Positions 29,529 to 34,463 of a stretch of 34,463 nucleotides of DNA are shown here, one piece after another. Every line of letters starts with the position of its first letter. Position 1 is the stretch's first letter. The notes beneath the pieces are model-generated. The model did not search any database, was not told where the DNA came from, and saw nothing but the letters and a program-made list of their open reading frames with translations. The translations under genes and the position numbers were made by a program. The stretch is from Candidatus Limnocylindria bacterium (GTDB lineage Bacteria; Chloroflexota; Limnocylindria; P2-11E), in NCBI GenBank assembly GCA_036523395.1, contig DATDEH010000006.1, forward strand, positions 1-34,463, given 5' to 3'.

Positions 29529-30541
29529 ACAACGCTCGCACGGTGACGACCGGGGGCCTTCGGTGGCAACTCCTCGCTGCGCTCTTGGCTCTCCTCTTGT
29601 CGGCGTGCCAGTCCGTCACATCGTCCCCCTCATCGAGCGCACCGGTCGCTCCGGGAGTGGGGTCGCAGGCGACGTTCATCCTGGCGAATCCCGGCGGCCT
29701 GCTCGCGCTCGATAACACCGCCCGCACGCTCGGGCGCATCGTCGACCTCCCCCCGCAGAGCGCGCCATCCACACCGTCTCTCCATCCAGGCGGTAAGGCA
29801 GTCGTCTTCGCGCTCACGCCCCAGCCGGATCCAAAACGCGGCTTCGGCTCGGACCTGTACGTGGTGAACGTGGACGGCACGGGCCTGCGAGCCGTGGTGC
29901 AGCACGAAAGTGACAACGTCTTCTACGCGAGCCCGCGTTTCGACGCCACCGGCAACGTCATCTACTTCCACCGCCGCGCCGCGATCATCGCCAACGGCTC
30001 GTTCACCGGGAACGATGACGCCATCGAGCGTCTCGACCTGCGCACCGGCGAACGCAAGCGGATCGTGAAGGACGGCGCCGATCCGACCATCAGCCCGGAC
30101 GGCAAGACGATCATCTACGTCCATCTGAAGGACGGGCAGGTCGATGCGCTGTGGCGCGCCGACATCGACGGTGCGAATGCGCGGCCTTTACTCCAGTCAC
30201 GCGACACGTTCTGGTACCTGCAAGCGCCCAGGTTCTCTCCGAACGATTGCCTGATCGTGTTCTCGGCGGCTGGACACACCGTGGTACGCGGCGGCGTGGA
30301 CGGCAAGCTCGCCCACCTCAGTGTGCCGTCGGACCTCTTCCTTGTTCCCTGCGACGGGACCGGTCTGAAGTCGATCGGCCAGACCGGAGATGACGTCGTG
30401 CCGGCCTGGTCGCCGGATGGGACGAAGCTCGCGTACGTCGGCCAGGGCGGGTTCTTCGTGCTAGACGTGAAGTCGGGAGTCGCCCGCACGGTCGCGCAGG
30501 GTCAGGACTTCTTCTTCGGCGACCTGCTCTGGCTCAGATAG
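29525..30541 (+). CDS. TolB/WD40-like beta-propeller lipoprotein
   Basis: A 338-residue lipoprotein. A hydrophobic signal ([13 protein letters not shown]) ends in a lipobox Cys near residue 28, followed by a Ser/Pro linker. The mature part contains repeated propeller strands of the TolB/PD40 kind, for example [48 protein letters not shown] and [17 protein letters not shown]. It probably folds as a 5- or 6-bladed propeller on the outer face of the membrane, binding protein or carbohydrate. The GTG at 29525 overlaps the GH15 stop and is the only start that leaves a signal peptide. It ends the sugar operon and overlaps the Rieske gene tail-to-tail by 8 bp. Confidence 0.85.
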   Translation: MNNARTVTTGGLRWQLLAALLALLLSACQSVTSSPSSSAPVAPGVGSQATFILANPGGLLALDNTARTLGRIVDLPPQSAPSTPSLHPGGKAVVFALTPQPDPKRGFGSDLYVVNVDGTGLRAVVQHESDNVFYASPRFDATGNVIYFHRRAAIIANGSFTGNDDAIERLDLRTGERKRIVKDGADPTISPDGKTIIYVHLKDGQVDALWRADIDGANARPLLQSRDTFWYLQAPRFSPNDCLIVFSAAGHTVVRGGVDGKLAHLSVPSDLFLVPCDGTGLKSIGQTGDDVVPAWSPDGTKLAYVGQGGFFVLDVKSGVARTVAQGQDFFFGDLLWLR

Positions 30542-31067
30542 CCACGCGGATCTCCAGGTAGCGGTCGTCCCACTCGTCCCCACGATCGATGACGTTCAGG
30601 GGATTGGTGTCGACGACCAGCGAGCCACTTGGCGACTCGCTGATGTGGAAGAGCTGGAGCGGTTTCGGCGCGGGCGTCCTCACCACGACCGCGGTGTGCT
30701 TGTCGAAGCGCGAGCCGTGGCACGGACACTCGAACAGGTCCTTCTCTGCGTTGAACGGGACGGTGCAACCGAGATGCGTGCATTTCCGGTACGCGGCGAC
30801 GATCCCGCCCGGCGCGTGGAGCAGGAAGAAGCGCCCTTCACGGAACAGGATCGGCCGATCGTTCGTGGCGGCGAACTGCTTCAGGATGTCGCTCGCCGTG
30901 CCGACCGCGACGGGCGCTCCGAGACCGATGATCCGCGTCACGCGCAGGTAGGGAACGATCGAAGCGGCCAGCTCGGTCGCGCCGAGCGCCACCGCGGCGA
31001 GGAAGCCGACGCGCAGGAGTTGACGCCGTTGGATGCGCGCCCTCGTGACGGAAGGAAGGCGGATCAC
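30534..31067 (-). CDS. Rieske [2Fe-2S] iron-sulfur protein
   Basis: A 177-residue membrane-anchored Rieske protein. The N-terminus has a twin-arginine-like signal/anchor ([18 protein letters not shown], about 13-30). Both cluster-binding boxes are intact, CTHLGC and CPCHGS, with the two Cys and two His ligands, and the box-lining GSRFD follows. Such proteins pass electrons from quinol to cytochrome c or serve as subunits of other oxidoreductases. No cytochrome b or c gene is adjacent, so a complete bc complex is not encoded here. The GTG at 31067 has a CAGAAT box 6 nt upstream. Confidence 0.9.
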   Translation of the reverse strand: MIRLPSVTRARIQRRQLLRVGFLAAVALGATELAASIVPYLRVTRIIGLGAPVAVGTASDILKQFAATNDRPILFREGRFFLLHAPGGIVAAYRKCTHLGCTVPFNAEKDLFECPCHGSRFDKHTAVVVRTPAPKPLQLFHISESPSGSLVVDTNPLNVIDRGDEWDDRYLEIRVAI

Positions 31068-31073
31068 TCGGCG

Positions 31074-31079
31074 ATTCTG
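31074..31079 (-). promoter_or_regulatory. Candidate -10 box, Rieske gene
   Basis: CAGAAT ends 6 nt before the GTG at 31067 and no Shine-Dalgarno is visible. Confidence 0.3.
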
Positions 31080-31100
31080 TTCGCTCTCATTACTGGCAGT

Positions 31101-31130
31101 CGAATAGCGATTGGGAATGGTCGCGATTCG
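31101..31130 (-). terminator. Hairpin directly after the adenosine deaminase stop
   Basis: CGAATAGCGA and TCGCGATTCG pair at 9 of 10 positions around a 10-nt loop. It begins 1 nt after the adenosine deaminase stop codon and lies before the Rieske gene's own -10 box. No T-tract follows. Confidence 0.4.
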
Positions 31131-32234
31131 CTAGGCACTCGGCGGCAAGCGGTACCCGGCCAGGGCGGGCTCGCCACGCAGCTTCGCGAACCCGGGCTTG
31201 ATCTTGCCGTAGATGTGCTCCAGACGTTCGTCGTAGCCGATGAATGCGCTCTTCATCGCGTTGAGCGTGAGCTTCTCGACGTCGTTCAGCGTGAGCGCGA
31301 ACGCTCGCGAGAGCCTGCGCAACTCTTCCGAAAGCGTCACGTCCGACATGAGCCGGTTGTCCGTGTTCACCGTCACGCGGAACCGCTGGTCGATGAAATG
31401 GCGGATCGGATGCTCCTCGAGCGAGGGCACGGCACCGGTGTCCACGTTGCTCGACGGGCAGAGCTCCAGTGGGATGCGCTTGTCGCGGATGTACGCAGCC
31501 AGCGGTCCGAGCTTCACGACGGTCTGATCGACGATCGCCATGTCCTCGATGAGGCGGACGCCGTGTCCGATGCGATGCGCACCGCAGTACTGCAGGGCCT
31601 GCCAGATCGAGGGCGGACCAAAGGCCTCCCCGGCGTGGATCGTGATCGAGAAGTTCTCGCGCCGGCACAGCTGGAATGCTTCGAGGTGCGCCTTGGGTGG
31701 GTGCCCCGCCTCCTCGCCCGCGATGTCGAAGCCGACCACGCCCTGCTCGCGGTGCGCGATAGCTAGTTCGGCCATCTCGAGCGAGTCGGTGCGGTCGCGC
31801 ATCGCGCAGATGATCTGGCGCAGCGTGATCGGATAGCGCGCTTCAGCGCGCTCGAACCCACGGACGACCGCGGTGACGACCTGCTCGAGGTTCAGTCCAC
31901 GCTGCGTGCTGAAGACCGGCGCGTACCGGACCTCGGCGTACACGATGCCGTCGTGCGCCAGATCCTCACCGCACTCGAACGCCACGCGCTCGATCGCGTC
32001 GACCGTCTGCATGACCGCGATCGTGTGCGCGAAGCCCCGCAGGTACACCGGTAACGACCCGCTTGCCGCACTCGCATGGAACCAACGGGCCAGCTCCGCC
32101 GAATCCGTCGTTGGAAGGCCGCCGTACTTCTGGTCGCGCGCGAGCTCGATGACGGTTCCTGGCCGCAGGCCGCCATCGAGGTGATCGTGCAGCAGTACTT
32201 TCGGCGCGGCTCGGAGCGTCTCGAGAGACAGCAT
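31131..32234 (-). CDS. add: Adenosine deaminase
   Basis: A 367-residue zinc hydrolase that converts adenosine (or deoxyadenosine) to inosine. The zinc ligands His16 and His18 lie in HDHLDGGLRP, the next His and catalytic Glu are in TIHAGEAFG, HRIGHGVRL follows, and the last Asp is in VNTDNRLMS. In classical enzymes that motif is NTDDP; the NTDNR form is common in the actinobacterial-type subgroup. The segment SSNVDTGAV is also conserved. The ATG at 32234 gives the usual short lead to HDH; a CATCAT hexamer lies 8 nt upstream. It lies 75 bp downstream of the molybdenum hydroxylase gene on the same strand, suggesting purine breakdown. Confidence 0.93.
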   Translation of the reverse strand: MLSLETLRAAPKVLLHDHLDGGLRPGTVIELARDQKYGGLPTTDSAELARWFHASAASGSLPVYLRGFAHTIAVMQTVDAIERVAFECGEDLAHDGIVYAEVRYAPVFSTQRGLNLEQVVTAVVRGFERAEARYPITLRQIICAMRDRTDSLEMAELAIAHREQGVVGFDIAGEEAGHPPKAHLEAFQLCRRENFSITIHAGEAFGPPSIWQALQYCGAHRIGHGVRLIEDMAIVDQTVVKLGPLAAYIRDKRIPLELCPSSNVDTGAVPSLEEHPIRHFIDQRFRVTVNTDNRLMSDVTLSEELRRLSRAFALTLNDVEKLTLNAMKSAFIGYDERLEHIYGKIKPGFAKLRGEPALAGYRLPPSA

Positions 32235-32308
32235 CGCGGTGAATGATGCGCGCGCGGCAAGCGCTGCGTCAGCGCGCCGCGGGTCCTGCCGCGGCTCGGG
32301 GTTCGGCG

Positions 32309-34463
32309 CTAGCGCGCCCGCATCGCTCGGCGGGGATCGTCGCCGGGGGCGACGCGCCAGCCGGAGTGCGAAGACGGCCCAAACACGATGTCGTCCGGCC
32401 GCACCGGGACGCGCTCGAGCGCGCGACCAGTCGCGGCGCGGATGGCGGCGACGATCGCGGGCGTGCTCGAGATCGTCGGCGGCTCGCCCACCCCTTTCGC
32501 CCCATACGGTGCGTCGGGATGCGGGAACTCGATGAGATCGCAGACGACCGGGGGCATGTCGAGCATCGTCGGCAGCAGGTAGTCGGTGAACGACGCGTTG
32601 CGCACGGCGCCGTCCTTCAGCTGGACCTCCTCCATGACTGCGAGGCCAAGGCCCTGCGCGATCCCGCCCTCGAGTTGACCGATCACCGCGAGCGGGTTGA
32701 TCGCCTTGCCGACGTCCTGCGCCGTCGCGATCTGCACGACCTTCACCAGGCCCGTGTCCACATCGACGTCGACGACCGCGCGATGCGCGGCGAACAGGAA
32801 CGCGACGTGCCCATCGTTCTGGGTGGTGTCGTTGCGCTTCTCCGTTGGCCGATGCCTGTGCGTGACCACGCGCTCGGCCGGCGTGTCGAGCAGCTCGGCG
32901 AGCTCGACCTGATCCACGCGCTTGCCGCGCACGGCGGCGCGCTTCGCGAGCTCGGCCTTCACCTCACGACACGCCGCGAGCACGGCACCGCCGGTCATCC
33001 ACGTCTGCCGCGACGCCGACGACGAGCCCGCAGAGCCGATCGTCGTGTCCGGCGTCTCGACGATGACTCGCTGGACGCCGAGCTCGGTGCGCGCGATCTG
33101 CTCGCAGACGAGGACGATCCCCTGCCCCACCTCCGACGCCGCGGTGTGCACGCGGACGACGACGCCGTCACGGTCGCGCTCGACGCGCACGCGCGCGGTC
33201 GAGAAGTCATCGAACGCATGGGAGTAGCAGACGTTCTTCATACCGACCGCGAAACCGACGCCGCGACGCACTCCCTCGCCGTGCGTGAGATTGCCCGCGC
33301 CGCCCGGAAGATCGAGCGGGTCATCCGACGTCCGGTGCGGCGGCAGCGGCAGCGCCGCGCAGCGCGCGATCACCTCGGCGACGGGTGCCGATCCCTCGAC
33401 CGGCTGGCCCGTGATGATGCGATCGTCGTTCACCAGTGCGTTGCGCGCTCGCAGCTCCACCGGATCGATGTGGAGCGCCGCGGCGAGCTTGTCCATCTGC
33501 GCCTCGTAGCCGAAGCACGACTGCACCGCGCCGAACCCGCGCATGGCGCCGGTGGGCGGGTTGTTCGTATACGCGCCGACGGCGTGAATGAGCGCGTTCG
33601 GGACGCGGTAGGGTCCCGCGCCAAAGCACGCCGCGTTGGCGACGACGGCGAACGTCGACGACGCGTACGCGCCTCCGTCGAGGACGATGGACGCGCGAAC
33701 GAAGACGAGCTTCCCATCGCGCGTCGCGCCGTGCTGGTACCACATCCGCGCGGGGTGGCGATGCACGTGCCCGTAGAAGGACTCCTCTCGGCCGTACGTC
33801 ATCCGCACCGCGCGCTTTGTCGCGAGTGCGAGAAGGCACACGTGGATCTGGAGCGTGACGTCCTCGCGCGCGCCGAACGCGCCACCCACACCCGCGAGCA
33901 CCAGGCGTACTTTCTCCTCCGGAAGACCCAGGCAGGGCGCGATCTGACGCAGGTCCTCATGGAGCCACTGGGTCGCGACGTGGAGCGTGACTCCGCCGTC
34001 CTGACCCGGGATCGCGAGACCCGCCTCGGGCCCGAGCGCAGCCTGGTCCTGCATCGCGACCTCGTACTCGCCCTCGACGACGACGTCGGCCTTCGCGGCG
34101 GGATCGCCGTGCACGACACGCACGTCCTCGATGACGTTGCCGTCTTTCGGGTCGTGCAGCTTCGGAGCATCCGGCTGTAGCGCGGCGACCGCGTCGGTGA
34201 CCGCGGGCAGGAGCTCGTATTCGACCTGGATCGCCTTGGTCGCGAGGCGCGCCTGTTCCGGGTCATCCGCCGCGACGAGAGCGACCGGCTCGCCGACGTA
34301 GCGCACGACGCGCGTCGCGAGCATCGGCTGATCTGCGCGCATAAGGCCGAACTTCTCCTGTGTCGGGAGATCGTCCGACGTGATCACCGCGCGCACGCCC
34401 GGCATGCCGCGCGCGGCCGCGACGTCGACACGAACGATGCGCGCGTGCGCGTGCGGGCTCCGC
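32309..34463 (-). CDS. Xanthine dehydrogenase-type molybdopterin-binding subunit (5' partial)
   Basis: About 717 residues are visible; the frame continues past the window edge, where it reads SPHAHARIVRVDVAAA, the normal early part of this family. Recognisable parts are the Ald_Xan_dh a/b hammerhead region (VITSDDLP, RYVGEPVALVAADD), GVGGAFGAREDV, the substrate-channel TGAMRGFGAVQS, ASEVGQGI, and the active-site Glu in GAKGVGEPP. It hydroxylates an N-heterocycle or aldehyde using a Mo-cytosine-dinucleotide-type cofactor. The CoxL-specific VAYRCSFR loop is absent, so it is not a form I CO dehydrogenase. Neighbouring adenosine deaminase favours a purine substrate (hypoxanthine or xanthine). The FAD and iron-sulfur subunits would lie outside the window or elsewhere. 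Confidence 0.9.
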   Translation of the reverse strand, partial: RSPHAHARIVRVDVAAARGMPGVRAVITSDDLPTQEKFGLMRADQPMLATRVVRYVGEPVALVAADDPEQARLATKAIQVEYELLPAVTDAVAALQPDAPKLHDPKDGNVIEDVRVVHGDPAAKADVVVEGEYEVAMQDQAALGPEAGLAIPGQDGGVTLHVATQWLHEDLRQIAPCLGLPEEKVRLVLAGVGGAFGAREDVTLQIHVCLLALATKRAVRMTYGREESFYGHVHRHPARMWYQHGATRDGKLVFVRASIVLDGGAYASSTFAVVANAACFGAGPYRVPNALIHAVGAYTNNPPTGAMRGFGAVQSCFGYEAQMDKLAAALHIDPVELRARNALVNDDRIITGQPVEGSAPVAEVIARCAALPLPPHRTSDDPLDLPGGAGNLTHGEGVRRGVGFAVGMKNVCYSHAFDDFSTARVRVERDRDGVVVRVHTAASEVGQGIVLVCEQIARTELGVQRVIVETPDTTIGSAGSSSASRQTWMTGGAVLAACREVKAELAKRAAVRGKRVDQVELAELLDTPAERVVTHRHRPTEKRNDTTQNDGHVAFLFAAHRAVVDVDVDTGLVKVVQIATAQDVGKAINPLAVIGQLEGGIAQGLGLAVMEEVQLKDGAVRNASFTDYLLPTMLDMPPVVCDLIEFPHPDAPYGAKGVGEPPTISSTPAIVAAIRAATGRALERVPVRPDDIVFGPSSHSGWRVAPGDDPRRAMRAR

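Noticed and set aside
32243-34180. Long plus-strand open frame of 645 codons
   Set aside because: It is antisense to the molybdenum hydroxylase gene, is very Arg/Asp/His-rich, and has no recognisable domain. Long antisense frames are common in GC-rich genes.
32309-34463. Form I CO dehydrogenase large subunit (CoxL)
   Set aside because: The CoxL active-site VAYRCSFR loop is not present; the corresponding region reads GAMRGFGAVQ, as in xanthine dehydrogenase-type enzymes.

Overview
This is a high-GC bacterial window, visibly well over 60% G+C with a strong G/C bias at third codon positions. It carries about 34 protein genes, one tRNA, and no rRNA, CRISPR array, transposase or phage gene. The gene content suggests a free-living heterotroph from a Chloroflexota-like or actinobacterium-like terrestrial or freshwater lineage: actinobacterial-style gas vesicle genes, GAF/PAS kinases, DUF3105 and DUF5808 proteins, glucose dehydrogenase with KDPG aldolase, a GH15 amylase and a CoxL/XdhA-type molybdoenzyme. 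That placement is inference. Many starts are GTG or TTG, and two or three genes appear to start at CTG. Stop/start overlaps of the form NTGA are common. Several genes that lead transcripts have a -10-like hexamer 6-9 nt before the start codon and no Shine-Dalgarno, which suggests leaderless mRNAs.

Layout. 1-7.7 kb: the end of a membrane-anchored PPC-domain protein, a cNMP-binding protein divergent from a GNAT transferase plus an NSAR/OSBS-type enolase-superfamily enzyme (a probable D- to L-amino acid route), a hypothetical protein, an aquaporin, a cupredoxin lipoprotein, a damaged lamin-tail-domain protein, an FAD amine oxidase and a small membrane protein. 7.65-9.35 kb: tRNA-Lys(UUU), whose 5' end contains the last codons and stop of a GAF-EAL phosphodiesterase gene, then a small membrane protein.

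9.67-17.1 kb: a gas vesicle operon (three gvpF/L paralogues, gvpG, gvpS-like, gvpK, gvpJ, gvpA). It runs without a visible break into a soluble GAF-PAS-PAS histidine kinase, a receiver-HisKA-HATPase hybrid and a YdeI-family gene. This gas vesicle plus sensor kinase operon is the most notable system in the window.

17.2-23.4 kb: a frameshifted secreted protein, an XRE regulator with an alpha/beta hydrolase, an unusual 788-residue transketolase-like enzyme, a DUF3105 membrane protein, a SAM methyltransferase, and a DUF5808 protein overlapping pyrE.

23.4-30.5 kb: a tightly packed six-gene operon: glucose dehydrogenase, cyclase-family metal hydrolase, 6-TM GAF sensor without an output domain, KDPG aldolase, GH15 glucoamylase/trehalase and a TolB-like lipoprotein. 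Together these suggest alpha-glucan breakdown to glucose and an Entner-Doudoroff route through gluconate, with the dehydratase missing from the window. 30.5-34.5 kb, minus strand: Rieske protein, adenosine deaminase and the molybdopterin subunit of a xanthine dehydrogenase-type enzyme, cut by the window end. The last two fit purine catabolism.
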